64,000 nt of DNA from Athripsodes cinereus (Eukaryota; Arthropoda; Insecta; Trichoptera; Leptoceridae), in contig OX388319.1 of assembly GCA_947579605.1 (NCBI GenBank), positions 18,985,447-19,049,446 of the forward strand, written 5' to 3'. The notes beneath the pieces are model-generated. The model did no database searches and was not told the origin of the DNA. It was given only the letters and a program-made list of their open reading frames with translations. A program made the translations under genes and the position numbers. Of the stretch, positions 10,641 to 22,120 are shown piece after piece (the stretch's first letter is position 1; every line of letters starts with the position of its first letter).

Positions 10641-11969
10641 AACTTCATTTCAATGAATGCAAGACGTGTTTAAGATACCCATCTGACTTAAAAGTTCTAT
10701 GTTTAGAGTACCTACCAGAAGTCACAGACTTTAAAAAACTTTTATTTTACGTAAACGGGGCTATAATTTTTTTCAAAAATAAACATTTAATTAGCATAAA
10801 TGTGGCTTAAATTTATTATTAAACTAATGTTTTAACCAACATACAGTAATGTGCTATTAAAGGTGTTTAATTTTTAAATGTTGTCAGTAGACTGACGTAC
10901 TAAAATAAATGCTATTTTAAAAGACAATATATCTTAAAGCTATATTCTTTTGCTTTTCAGAATTTGAAATATATCGAAGGAAGGAGCAGCGACTCTCATC
11001 GCACACGACATCATTATTTTAGTAGTAAGTGTGTTTCTATAGTTTCGTTTTTTATTTGTTTACATATTAGAATAAGTCGAAATGTATTTATAAATGTGAA
11101 TATAAACGATGTTTTGTGTACCAATATTTTTAAAATACTAGACTCTTTCTACGGTTACTTAGTTCACTGTAAAGACATGATAAAAGTAAAGGCTTTTTTC
11201 ACACTTTGAGATTCGAGTCAGATACTAGTTAGGAGTATTACCTCGTCCTTTATCTAGACTTGAATAACTTTAAACTTTTTTCCGCAACAACGATTCAGCA
11301 ATGCAAGAAACGTGAACCATTATTTTAAAATTATTTCTGCGTGAAACTAAGTTTCTTTTGTGTATTATTTCTTCACAACATTAATATAACAATAAGAAAA
11401 AATGATAACGTGTAATAAAGATACGTAATGGAAAAATCGTTTTCTTTTAATATAGTAATTAACATTCCTTGATTTTTTTTATTATTGGCGATGCACCCAA
11501 ATGAGGGTGGTTTTCACTTATTTGATTAGTATGTTAAGGAGAAACTCATATCACATATTATCTGTGGTCATACGCTGTGTAAGAAAATATCACATCTTAT
11601 TTTTCAAGTATAGTGCATGCATAGTATGCAAAGGAAGTCGGATACTAGTTGCTGATACAAATCTTAAATGTAAAAAAAGTTTTATAGAAATAATAACCTT
11701 AACAAAGTCTTTTAGTGTGCGGAGATGTAAGAAAAATAATCGCAACATATGAAACAGTTACTACACCAACGTGACACGCTCTCATCAGTTAGGTAAAATA
11801 TTATGTATAATGTTATATGTATAGCATGAATATGCGCGGGAATGTCAACATTAAGAGAACGTGATGTTGCCATTATGAATAAATCTAATATTATGAATAT
11901 TTATATTATTGAATAAATCCGAAATTTTATGAATACTTTATGTCATGTTTTGGTTATTTACTATACAAT
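10641..11969. other. A+T-rich stretch, nothing recognised
   Basis: Contains 81- and 83-codon plus ORFs (10964-11209 and 11501-11752) without recognisable domains. Confidence 0.45.
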
Positions 11970-12270
11970 ACCCTCACGCCGTGTCCCAGGTGGGGTAGGC
12001 AGAGAGAACGGAACGCCATATAGATCTGTCCTTACATACTTCTTTCGCTAATGTTGTCGATTTCTCTTACTCAACACACGGTCGTCCTTTAAAATTTGAC
12101 CCACGTGGTAAAGCTACGTAGGTACTTCTCGGACACCCACGCTTACTCTTTGTCATTCTTTCCTCTTCCATTCGTTCCACATGACCAAGCCATCTCAATT
12201 TATTTACACGCATTCTATCCAGAACACTCATCTTGCATGATGTATAAATGTTTTGGTAATACATTTTTGT
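11970..12270 (-). mobile_element. LINE-gamma C-terminus
   Basis: The minus strand encodes MRVNKLRWLGHVERMEEERM TKS (12067-12264 frame) and, after frameshifts, the end of the coding region and GTAGGCAGAGAGAACGGAAC in plus view. The KLRWxGHVERM motif and the block CTCACGCCGTGTCCCAGGTG are shared with 25388-25680, 27985-28432 and 49630-49880. This is a frame-broken LINE 3' end. Confidence 0.8.
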
Positions 12271-14525
12271 ATGCTCAAGTGGAAAGTATTGCTGGCGGAT
12301 TAACTGTATGTACTTAAGTTACTTCTTTCACTCTACCAGACACATTTGTGTATATTGTAAGAATGAAACTTTTTCTGAAATAAAGGTTATTTTCAATTTT
12401 CTTTTGGATAACAAAACAAGTCAGTTTTATAATCAGCCCTGATGAACCCAATTCGTTGATGTGAGCGCTGGGCGAGTTTGTGGTATATGTTTTGTACACT
12501 TTTATGAAATAAAAAAGTTTATATTTAATTAATATTTTTTATTTATTTATTATTAGGTACGTATATTAGCTGCGCGTTATACAAAAAAAAATACTTCCAC
12601 AATTGAAACAGGTATACTTCCTACCTGAATTGCAACTGTCAAATATCATATTTGCGATGTCCTACGAATACCTTCGTTCTTTTAAAAGGATACTTGTAAA
12701 CTTTTAGATAACAGTGAAAGATACATATTTATTCTGCTCTGGGCAATCCACTTTTTTGTAATACCTACTCCAATTACTTTTTTTTTATTTATTTATTTAA
12801 TTTAATACACAACTTATATTTCGATACTTAAAAATTTAATCTCAAAAACAGTAGATAAATAAATTATGAAATTAAAACAACAGTTAAAACATTGTTTTTT
12901 CAAATTGTTTTACGAGATGTGTTTTATTTGATAAAGATATGCAAACATAAAATCAAAATCAAATCTTAAACTTGTAAACGTGTCTGCAAAACAATATTCT
13001 GGGTTTCTCACACAAACGTTGGCACCTAATTTTCCAATGATAAAAACAATAAGAAAAATCACAGGTGCGAAAAAAGCAATTTACTTAAAAGGAGTTATAA
13101 AATATATTATCATAATACATTTTCTTTGTAATATCACATCGTATGTGTGTGTCTGGTAGATCGTAAAACTCACAGAATATAATATATACTCGAACACTTA
13201 ACAAAACCAAATGTGAGTACCAAATAAGTAAGTAAGAAAATTATGAAGAAAAAAAGACAAGCCTTTTCTTTTGATGGTATCTCTCACAGCGTAACCCGCA
13301 AGACTCGAGGATTTTCAACTGTTTTTTCCCGTTGTAAACAATAGTGGTACTTAAGTATTAATAATACTCGCATAAATATTTGAGTCTGTTCATAAATAAA
13401 TGTATTTGTGTTTGATTATAATATGTCCTCTATGGAAGTCTAGAATTTTGTAAAATAGCCCTCTGTGTCAATTTTCGCCTTTCAAGAATGTTTGAAAATT
13501 GTAAATTATATACAATTAGTGCCATCTCCACTGCAAAGGTTGGCGATCAAGAGATTTTTTTTTCCGTATTAATTGCGGTCCTAAAAAGCGATGTGGTGTT
13601 TTTCTGACTACTGTTCCAGATTATAAAGGCAATTCATTATTCTTCTCCTAATCAGCCCTCATTTTAGTGGTATTTTTTTTAGGAATAATCAGTTGGAATC
13701 GTAAGATATTAGAGTTTTGTGATTTCATGTATTTATGTTGGAAATGAATTAACTATTTTCTTCTTATTTTATTATGATAAAATAATTATTAGTTTGTCTA
13801 ATCTTGAATTATAAAAATATTATTATCTTGATGTACGTTGTTCAAAGTCTGTTTTGCACAAAATATTTCAACATGCTGATAATATAAACGAGATGTCAAC
13901 ATACATAGTGATATAATAATGTCATCAAACCATGACAAAACTGTAAAAATATTTGCATAAAAACCATTACTATTTTTTTTGTCATTTCTCAGAGACATAT
14001 AACGTAACGGAATGTCATTTGCTCGTGTTATCTAAAACATTATTTAAAACTATTTTTTACTTTTATTAAATTTAATGATAACTCTACAAGTGAAGCCAGT
14101 TTTAATACTAGTAAGATGATGACAATATAAACCACCACACAACACAAACTTACAGTAATGTTAAATATAGCCTAATAAAAAAACGATTCTTTTTAACATC
14201 TGCAGCCATGTGATGTACGCTGCTTACAAATTGCTATTATATTAGGTACCCACCTACCTAACTGTCTACACATATGACTGTCACTAAAATGCTAAAGCCC
14301 TTTTTACACTATGGCATTTATATCACCAACATTATACTGTTGCACAATCAAGATTTCTACTTTTATAAATAGATTGAACAAAGGAACGTTTTTTTCTTAA
14401 TTTTATTATTTGGTTGGTAGACCATATTGTTGTCTCTCTTTTTCCTTGGACATGGTCATCTCGTCCAACTTTTCTATCGTATTACTAACTGTAAGGGTGT
14501 TAGAATTTGATTTTATTACAAAACC
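12271..14525. other. Long A+T-rich stretch, nothing recognised
   Basis: Only short ORFs and a TTTATTTATTTA run at 12785-12798. No shared repeat seen. Confidence 0.5.
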
Positions 14526-14775
14526 ACATATTTTGTGGAGCACCCGGCAAAAAATTGGTCTCTCACTAATTTCAGTAAGTCGAGTGTCTTGTAAAAAGAA
14601 GATATTCGAAATAATATAGACATTTTACACTCTAAATTTAGCGATGAAGTTTGCCACCTATCCTAAATGTCTTAGTTTTTGTTGGTATAGGGAAAATAAC
14701 TTGCATGCTTGCTTGTTGCGTGCAGCTGGTCTGCTGGCTTCCTCACATATGGCTGTAGTATACTAGTAGTACAAA
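14526..14775 (+). repeat. Family A dispersed repeat, near full length
   Basis: Begins GTGGAGCACCCGGCAAAAAA and has ATTGGTCTCTCACT, TTTGCCACCTATCC, TGCAGCTGGTCTGCTGGCTT and a final TACTAGTAGTAC tail. Diverged from the 10.4-kb copy by many point changes. Confidence 0.75.
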
Positions 14776-15989
14776 ACCACATTAATTTGTATTTTTATAA
14801 AAAAAAACACCACTTTTCAAAAAAAAAAAAGTAGAAAACAATTATTTGAAACCTTGTTGGTTTAAATCGACGACAATTTAATGTTAATTTATCATGCATA
14901 AGTACGTCTCATATTAAATTTGTAATTGTCGCCATATTGAGAATTCATTTTAATCGATATGCGATTAGAGAGCAACTACGAATTTGTATCCAATTTATAT
15001 AAAAGTAACCGCAAGTAAATTATAAATATTGATGAAAAATTCCTACGAATGTGTTAAATTGATATAAGAATTAAAATCTAAGACCTTGTTTGAAGACTAA
15101 CAAATATTGAAGCATTGAAATACTTCTGTATCTAATACCTATGGTATCGCGTTGCTTATGTTTTTCACGATATTATGTATTGTAAAGACACCTATTCTTG
15201 TATTATTCTATTACAACTATTGTTATTTCACATTATATCGATGATGAGATGTCTGAAGGCACACTTTGTTCTATGTAGTTACATAATAAAATTACATTAC
15301 AAATAGTTTGTTTTGGCGCTTTTTGTATTTGTTTATTAAGTTTTTTTTTTCATACAACATGACACGGTTTTCTCCGACGCACAGGATGTTGTTCTATTTA
15401 TAATATTCTCCTTTTATATTGAAAGGCGTTGTAATATCGATTCACCGTAGTTTTTATTTTCGCTTAGAACATTTTTAGATTTATCTGATTCCTGTTTTAG
15501 ACTTCCTAGTCTGAATATTTACCACTTTCTCCTGTACGTGTTTATATATTACGGCACGTAAGGCAATAACCTTTTTTAAAATAAATACGTAAACAAATAC
15601 ATATATTACACACCTACATCTAGCACACAGTAAATACGTATGGGTGTAATTCACGAATAAACTACGGAAAACTATTTATAGTACCTATGTATTTATTTTT
15701 ATGCCATGGGATTTGCCTTTTATTTTATGTGTTTAACAAATAATTCTTTGTCAAACACAATCATCATTCTCTTTCACGATGCACCGTTTATTGTAAATGA
15801 TTAATGGCATTGCTCTTCTCTCTTCTCCTTTTGGCATGAATTTTACATAATTTACCAATCTCTAATTATATTCCATAACTTTTGTCAATTCTAATTGTGT
15901 ACAAGTAATTCAATTTGATTTACTCTCAATTTGAATTGCTTGTGTTTTATTAATTCAATTTCCTTTACAATAAACATGTTTTTCTTGTG
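14776..15989. other. A+T-rich stretch, nothing recognised
   Basis: Poly(A) runs at 14800-14831. No ORF or repeat of note. Confidence 0.5.
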
Positions 15990-15995
15990 ATTGTA

Positions 15996-16416
15996 TTATA
16001 TTATTTTCTTTTGATCTTTAGTGTGTAAATTTACATTATCTTTTAGATTTTGTTTATTTTTAGAGTATACTATCAGTAAGCTCAAACTTTCCTCTCTCTG
16101 GAGCTTTCTTGTCAAACGACCTCTCCTTGTGGCGTCTATGGAAACTCCAGGCTCTTTTAGATTCTGGAAATTAGTTATAATATTAAGTTTCAAGGGTACT
16201 GGGATGAGCATCGGCTTGGGGATGGATAGTAAGGGTAACACTACATTTATGCCCGTAGGGGGTGCAGCATTAACTATTTTATTTATTATTGTGATATGTT
16301 TGTTGTTGTGCCTGTTGGTTTATAATTGTAAAAAAATAAATGAACGAAAATTTGGCATAATATTGACATACAGTGTTTCTGGGCACTCAATTTCATACTT
16401 GGTAATTTATGTATAA
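15996..16416. other. Possible coding island, open on both strands
   Basis: A plus ORF of 131 codons (16021-16416) and an opposed minus ORF of 81 codons (15996-16241) overlap in a patch of higher G+C (16090-16260). The plus product would have a hydrophobic segment AALTILFIIVICLLLCLLVY near residues 80-100 followed by NCKK, like a single-pass membrane protein. A pyrimidine-rich run ending in TTTAG precedes it at 16020 and could be a splice acceptor. The minus product reads LKEPGVSIDATRRGRLTRKL. I recognise neither. It may be an exon, an element remnant or chance. Confidence 0.2.
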
Positions 16417-16454
16417 TATTTTCAACATCTTAAGCTTTCACAGTTGCGTTATAA

Positions 16455-16980
16455 TGGGGTGTTCACATTTGGCGAATTTCAAAATATATCGCCAGGCGAA
16501 AAAACAAAATTCGCCGGATATCCATTGATCGTCACACCTGTTCACACAGTCCACCGATATAGAAACGATCTGTCAGATGCGCTTTGATTTTGACACTGTT
16601 TTCAAAATGGCGGACGTCGAGATGGAGATCGCGAAGTATTTATTTTTAGTCGAAAATGTTATAGTAGAGGTTATAAGGCGCCTTTTAATTAAGGAAACAA
16701 ACGCCACAAACCAACAACAAAGATAACAGCTGTCATGAAGCGTGAAACATTATAAAATGTATAGGTTATAAAGTTTTTAACATAGATACGAATAACGCGC
16801 ACATCTGCGCATGCGCAAATCGTTCAATCGGGCGAGAAAATTGGAAGGTGGTCAACTCGAGACGATATCGTTTCTACTGGTTTTTATCGTTTCAGACTAG
16901 CAGTCATTTTGTTCACACGGTTCAAATGGCTTGCGATATTTTGGTGCTCTGGCGATATTCGCCAAAGTGAGAACACCACA
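16455..16980 (+). mobile_element. PIF/Harbinger-type non-autonomous element
   Basis: The ends are inverted: TGGGGTGTTCACATTTGGCG on the left, and the right end reverse-complements to TGTGGTGTTCTCACTTTGGC. TAA flanks both ends exactly (16452-16454 and 16981-16983). A 3-bp TWA target duplication with GGGTGTTC-type ends is the signature of the PIF/Harbinger superfamily. Internally, a plus ORF of 39 codons (16607-16726) starts MADVEMEIAKYLFLVENVI and has a usable ATG context (AAAATGG). It may be the amino end of the parental transposase or companion protein, left by internal deletion. The element is 526 bp and cannot encode a transposase. Confidence 0.85.
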
Positions 16981-17004
16981 TAAGTAAACTTATTCTGGGC
17001 AATT

Positions 17005-17260
17005 TTTCCGTGGTCAGGTGGACAGAAATTCTCCCGACGTCTTGCCTACAGCTGCGGTAGGCATCTTCAAAGGGGGGCGGGGGTTATGTGAATGTCTAGT
17101 TGACTCATACCGCGCTGCAACCTGGGATGAGACGATGAGGCAAAAAGCGGAGTCCTTCTCTCACTTGTTGTTTCACGGGAGGCTCAACTGGCACATTGTA
17201 AAAATATATTGTTTTGCATCTACTCACAAGCTAACAAATGACTTCAGTGTGTTTAAATAA
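17005..17260 (+). other. Unrecognised ORF-bearing stretch
   Basis: The plus frame reads DRNSPDVLPTAAVGIFKGGR, then LVDSYRAATWDETMRQKAES and FSHLLFHGRLNWHIV. Composition is clearly higher in G+C than the flanks, which suggests former coding sequence, probably from a transposable element. I do not recognise the family. It begins about 25 bp right of the Harbinger-type element. Confidence 0.3.
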
Positions 17261-17756
17261 CTATTTTAGTGTGACTCATGAACAATAATTATTCAACATC
17301 ACATTTGCTTAATTTCACGTCAAAACATTTGAACATACTTTAAATTATTTTCTTTCCGTATCTTTGTATTCAAACAAATCGTAAAAGATCAATTCATATA
17401 AATAAAACAAACGTGCGGAGCTGATTGAGAATACACGCCCATTTTCTAATTGGTGTAACTATGTTTGATTATGAGTGTTCAATATTATATTATGTGATAG
17501 TTGTTATCTTGACTTCACTAAGAAAACATCAAATATTTATATTTTTCATTTTCGTTTTATACCTATGAGTGTAATTAAATATATGTAAATATAAAATTGT
17601 TCGAGGGTTTGTGCGTTTATATTGTGTAAAAACATATTTAAGAATTAAAAAAAAATAAAAAAAGACAATAACAATATTCATTTTTCACTGATAACATGAT
17701 AACATGCTCAAGCGCTTTTGATAAGCCAGTTTGACATTATTTAGAGAACTCTTGAT
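17261..17756. other. A+T-rich stretch, nothing recognised
   Basis: No feature seen apart from A-rich runs near 17648. Confidence 0.5.
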
Positions 17757-17950
17757 AATGTCAAGCTTCTTCTTCTTCAAGTGCCTTGTCGGGTTCCCCC
17801 AACGTTGGCGATCACCTCGGCGAACTTGTCCCTATCCTGTTCTGCTCGGAACAGCAGCTCTACAACACTTCGGATGTCGGTCCACTACCTTATGTTTCGC
17901 AGCCAGGACATGTGTCTCCTACCGGGTCCTCGGCGTCCCTCAATGTCAAG
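17757..17950 (-). mobile_element. LINE-beta C-terminus and tail
   Basis: The minus strand encodes IEGRRGPGRRHMSWLRNIR, a stop in place of the expected glutamate, WTDIRSVVELLF, RAEQDRDKFAEVIANVGGTR, then a GAAGAAGAAG tail (plus view CTTCTTCTTCTT at 17766). It aligns with 3795-3953. Pseudogenised. Confidence 0.8.
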
Positions 17951-18723
17951 CTAGTTTTACGAAATCGCTCGATTATATAACCATTTGTGTGAACAAAAAA
18001 CGGTATTTCTGTTTCAATACATCTTTAATATTTTTAAATAAATATAAAAACCTGTAATTCAGTAGTTCAGTGTGTAAGAGTGAAAAATTAAATAAAGTTT
18101 TAAAAAAGTGTGCAACATACCCAAATATTTACATATAATTTCTTTGTAAATTAAATAATACAAATGTTATTTAATTTTACTTTCTTTATTATAATAAAAA
18201 TAATATATCCGTGTTTATATTATTTTTTTAGTAATCTCCATCAACATACTCAGACTCGTGTACGCATTTCTGCTGATTATTTTCTGTGGGGTTTTATTTG
18301 ATTATTTTATATTATTACGTAAAATTGAAACATCAAAGTCTATTATTGTAAATCTGTCATTACTCGTGAAATTGTATTAAGCTTGTGTTGTAAATGTGTC
18401 TGGTCTCTTATAAAATTATCTCTTCCTTTTAGTGTTTATAGAAGTATTTGATGAAAGCACTTTCTACATGTTTTTTTTTTCTGAACATTAAGTAATATTT
18501 TCAATATTTATGTTACATTTTTACTTTAAGTTTATTATTTTCACATAAAATTGCCTATAATGTTGCATTTTAAAAAAAAACAAATGAACAGGTATTCGAG
18601 CTTAATCCGAATCTTGGAATTTTACAAATTCCTCGTAATAAGAAGCTATTTAAATTCGTGGTTTTAATTGAGTTGACATTTCTTTTGTAAAACTATTTGT
18701 TTATATATGGAAGAAAGAGAAAA
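17951..18723. other. A+T-rich stretch, nothing recognised
   Basis: No supported feature. Confidence 0.5.
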
Positions 18724-18890
18724 AGTTTTAATTTTAATAAATAAAATATAAACATCTTCAGGGAAACTGAGTTTCCCTGAAGATGCCTACAAGTATAGGC
18801 GAAAACGTTCGGTATTTAACCTAACATAGTGGAGATTAAACAGTGCTCAATAATATATTTTTATATTTTATTTATTAAAATTAAAAATGG
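18724..18890 (+). mobile_element. Penelope-like foldback with hammerhead-like core
   Basis: Outer arms TTTTAATTTTAATAAATAAA (18728 onward) and its complement ending at about 18886 enclose a second inverted repeat, CATCTTCAGGGAAACT / AGTTTCCCTGAAGATG (18755-18786). The right arm then reads CCTGAAGATGCCTA, a 6-nt loop, and TAGGCGAAAACGTTCGG. This is CUGAnGA, a 5-bp stem (GCCUA/UAGGC), then GAAA, the layout of a hammerhead ribozyme core as described for Penelope-like element pseudo-LTRs. Cleavage competence cannot be judged from reading. Confidence 0.55.
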
Positions 18891-20251
18891 ATTTCCACAG
18901 CGTAAACACAAAAACTCTTAAATAGAAAATGTTTTAGTTTTACTTTATATTTAGTTATATAAGGACCTTATTTCGACTTCAATAGCATTGACAATGACTT
19001 TTTAAGTCGAAACCAGGTCACTTTATAATTAAATATAAAGAACTAAAACAAGTTGTCCAATATAAAAATACATGATATTAAATTATTGATATATCCTAAA
19101 TTAGACAAGAATTTTCTTGAAAGTTTCATACAGTTTTTATTAAAATTATGTGCAATTAGTCAATAAATTCATAATTCAGTTTCAAATATAAATAAATGTT
19201 AAATCCTCTAAATTAATCATATAGAGAAATCAAACTTGAAATTGTGTTATTATCGAATCATTATTTTTTTACCCGCGGCTAAGTTCATTCGAATCTTTCA
19301 ATAAGTAATATGACACATGATATTTTCAGTATGCGGAACGTTTCATCAACTATACAAAGAAAATTTATATACTATGTCCAAAAGTCAGCCACTTGTTAAG
19401 AAGTGATCTGGGATCCATAGAAAAGCAAACCTTGTAGGTATTTTTGATGCCCGTCACATAATTGAAAAGCAGAATTGGAAAGTCAGAGTTTCAACCCCGA
19501 CTTAAATCGATTTTCTAGAAAAATAACATACGTTATGTACTGCTTGCTTCATGAAAAGACTTATAGTTGCGTGAAGAGTACATAGTGCATTTCATTCAGG
19601 TCTCCGTTGTTATTATGAACGTAAATACTTCTGTAACAATGATAAGCGAGGTGCAGTGCACAATAATGTATTATAGTGGTGTCGACTCCACAAAATTCCT
19701 ATGGTAGAGCTAGAGAATGCCATAGTGTACCTATGCACTTTACCGTAGAAATGCACAATGTGAGAAAATGTGTTAGAAACCATGAAAGGTTACAGCATAT
19801 AATATGTAGCTATCTTAGAAAATAATATATGGTTAGCTTGTGACGGGTGAAAAATCTTCTGACATTTGAAGTAACAAAATGTTATACTTAGCTTTACAAA
19901 TTTCACTCCATAGAGTTCTTGGTAAAGAATAACTCTCTCACTTTTTTGTGAAGTTTTCGAGGATTCTGTAAAAAGATGTTCGTAAAATATTACAAATGAG
20001 ATGTAAATCTTCAATGCATAAGAAATGCCGCATTTCTTATGTGGTTATTACTTTTAAACATACAGACATCAATCTGCATATTCATTATATGCAGTTACCC
20101 TACAGGCTACCCGTTTCGTAGAATTTGCCGTGATGTTAAACTAGATAATATAGTTTAATTATTGTAACTATGAAAATATTGTGTGATTAATGTTGTGGAA
20201 TAACATTTTACCTGTAAAAAAAATATATTTTATATAAATTAAAAAATTAAA
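18891..20251. other. A+T-rich stretch, nothing recognised
   Basis: The start (GATTTCCACAGCGTAAACAC) resembles 58642-58665 and may be Penelope-like flank. Otherwise empty. Confidence 0.45.
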
Positions 20252-20395
20252 AACACTTTGTTTTACACTTTTATTTCTAATGAGTTCAACGTTTTCGAAA
20301 CTTACCGTTTCAACTTCAGAAATTCTGAAGTTTATAAGTTTCGAAAACGTTCAGCTTATTTAAAATAAAAGTGGAAAATACAATGTTTATAATTT
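20252..20395 (+). mobile_element. Penelope-like foldback
   Basis: Arms meet at AACTTCAGAAATTCTGAAGTT (about 20317-20337). Outward, AACGTTTTCGAAACTTA on the left mirrors TAAGTTTCGAAAACGTT on the right, and ACACTTTTATTTC mirrors AATAAAAGTGG. The right arm has CTGAAG, a short stem region, then CGAAAACGTTC, the same ending as in the 18.8-kb copy. The arms are imperfect. Confidence 0.55.
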
Positions 20396-21230
20396 TTGAA
20401 TATACGTAGAATAAAAATATTTTAGAGTTTAATTTTGTAATATTTTCATGCATAATTCAAATTCAGTACAAGACAAAGATTCTCATAGATGTCAGCACAG
20501 TTGTAAATTATGAAACTGTCCGTCAAAGTTCAAATTTTATTAGCACTCAGGACATGACCCACCATGAACATTAAACATTGCGGGATGGTGCAATAGATTA
20601 TGACAGATAGAACAAAGATAATAGAATATTATGATTAACATTTATTGAGTAGCTACATAGATAAACTCCAGTGGCTAGTAATAAAATGTAACATTTTATA
20701 GCACCTGTGTAATAAAGATTGTTATTGACGTTACAGCAGCAATTATTCTATCCGTCCTCTCTTTGTACCGATCTACATGCTCAAGTATATGGTAGGTAGA
20801 TAATGTTGAATCTTTGTGTTCCCATCTGAGACATTATAACACTCAAACGGTACGTGCAACAGAAGAAAACCACTGTCACTGTAGAAATAGAGATAACAGT
20901 TAATACAGTTAGTGCAGTATGTTGTAAAGAGTTGCATTCCCCATATTTTCCAAGATTTTATGATCTCAACTGCTTCTCAGCGATTCAAATATAATAAAAA
21001 CAGAAATCTAGATTTATTTTATACTGCTGATGTTGTACATGAATATTATTATACTGTGATTTAGTGAATAACTTAAATTTTAATTTATTTCGGACAGAGT
21101 AACAACTTAAATTTTAGTTTATTTTGCACAGAATACCATATGAAATTTCGATTTAATTCAAGTGGTTGTTTAACTGTCCCATTATTTATCATAAAAAATC
21201 ATAATCAATTCATTTAAACATTATAGTTAG
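20396..21230. other. A+T-rich stretch, nothing recognised
   Basis: No supported feature. Confidence 0.5.
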
Positions 21231-21448
21231 TTAATTAAAATAAAACACTTATTTGTAGTATATCCACGGTGACTTTTTATTGGACGCGAGCCGGCTTTCA
21301 AGAGCTTCCGCTCTCATCATCAGGCTGGCGAAAAGGCTGGCCACTTTTCGCCAGCCTGATGATGAGAGCGGAAGCTCTTGAAAGCCGGCTCGCGTCCAAT
21401 AAAAAGTCACCGTGGATATACTACAAATAAGTGTTTTATTTTAATTAA
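21231..21448. mobile_element. 218-bp giant hairpin, Penelope-like
   Basis: By eye, arms 21231-21335 and 21344-21448 are perfect 105-bp inverted copies around the 8-nt loop GCTGGCCA. The right arm reads CCTGATGATGAGAGCGGAAG, CTCTTGAAAGCCGGCTCGCG, and later AAAAAGTCACCGTGGATATA. CTGATGA and GAAA flank a GAGC/GCTC stem, again hammerhead-like but with two unpaired bases before GAAA. The flank to 21495 (CATGAATTTCCACCAAGTAC and on) is shared with 33581-33630. Diverged single arms occur at 45918-46050 and 63465-63530. Confidence 0.75.
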
Positions 21449-21499
21449 TTCAACATGAATTTCCACCAAGTACCGTCGGTTGAAAATATCAACTTTATT

Positions 21500-21637
21500 A
21501 TAGTGAGTTAAAATCCATTGGATTGGTCTGCAACGAGTTTGTATTTTCCCATTTCCCCATTCCACCCTATTTTCAGCTAATCTCTTTAGTTCTACGTATG
21601 TGCCACAGTCCATGTCCTTCTTCAGTTGGTCCATATA
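21500..21637 (-). mobile_element. LINE C-terminal fragment
   Basis: The minus frame encodes MDQLKKDMDCGTYVELKRLA then ENRVEWGNGKIQTRCRP, resembling the LAxxRxEWR end of a LINE polyprotein. It is interrupted on its upstream side by the mariner-type MITE at 21638-21895. Short, hence moderate confidence. Confidence 0.5.
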
Positions 21638-21895
21638 TCGAGGGTATACAACCAAAATGCACTAAGTCATTTCAGTTTTGAGATGACATGGTGGCAATTA
21701 AATGAAAAAAAAAGTGTTTAGATCAATACAAATTCGTCATGTATTATTTGAACTTTAATTAAGATGATATTGGTAAGTGACTTTTAGGCTTTGCAAACAA
21801 ATTTAAACATAGGAAATATGTTAATTACTTGAATAGTTTTTGAAAACTTTTGTAGCGCTAGACTGACTTAGTGCATTTTGGTTGTATACCCTCGA
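21638..21895. mobile_element. Mariner-type MITE with TA duplication
   Basis: Inverted arms 21635-21669 and 21864-21898 (35 bp) match without visible mismatch. The element ends TCGAGGGTATACAACC.. and is bounded by TA on both sides (21636-21637, 21896-21897), the target site of the Tc1/mariner superfamily. The 190-bp interior is A+T-rich and non-coding. Perfect arms suggest a recent insertion into the LINE tail. Confidence 0.8.
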
Positions 21896-22064
21896 TATGT
21901 AAGTGTGAAATATTAATATTTTAATATATGCCTATAAATTTCATTTATGAACAAGATACCTATCAAAGTGAATCACTAAATCAAAGTAACAGCTTTTACT
22001 ACTACAGTTTTTTATACTTAATTACAAAACATTTAAACCTAGGTATAAATAAATAGTTCCTTAT

Positions 22065-22120
22065 GGGTTAGTTGGAAGATATCGCGCTTCTGCGATAAAC
22101 TCGCCCATTGCACAAATTTA
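22065..22120 (+). mobile_element. Family C LINE 3' fragment
   Basis: GGGTTAGTTGGAAGATATCG then CGCTTCTGCGATAAACTCGCCCATTG-type sequence with the ATCGC/GCGAT hairpin of family C. The AAAT tail is missing or eroded. Confidence 0.6.
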
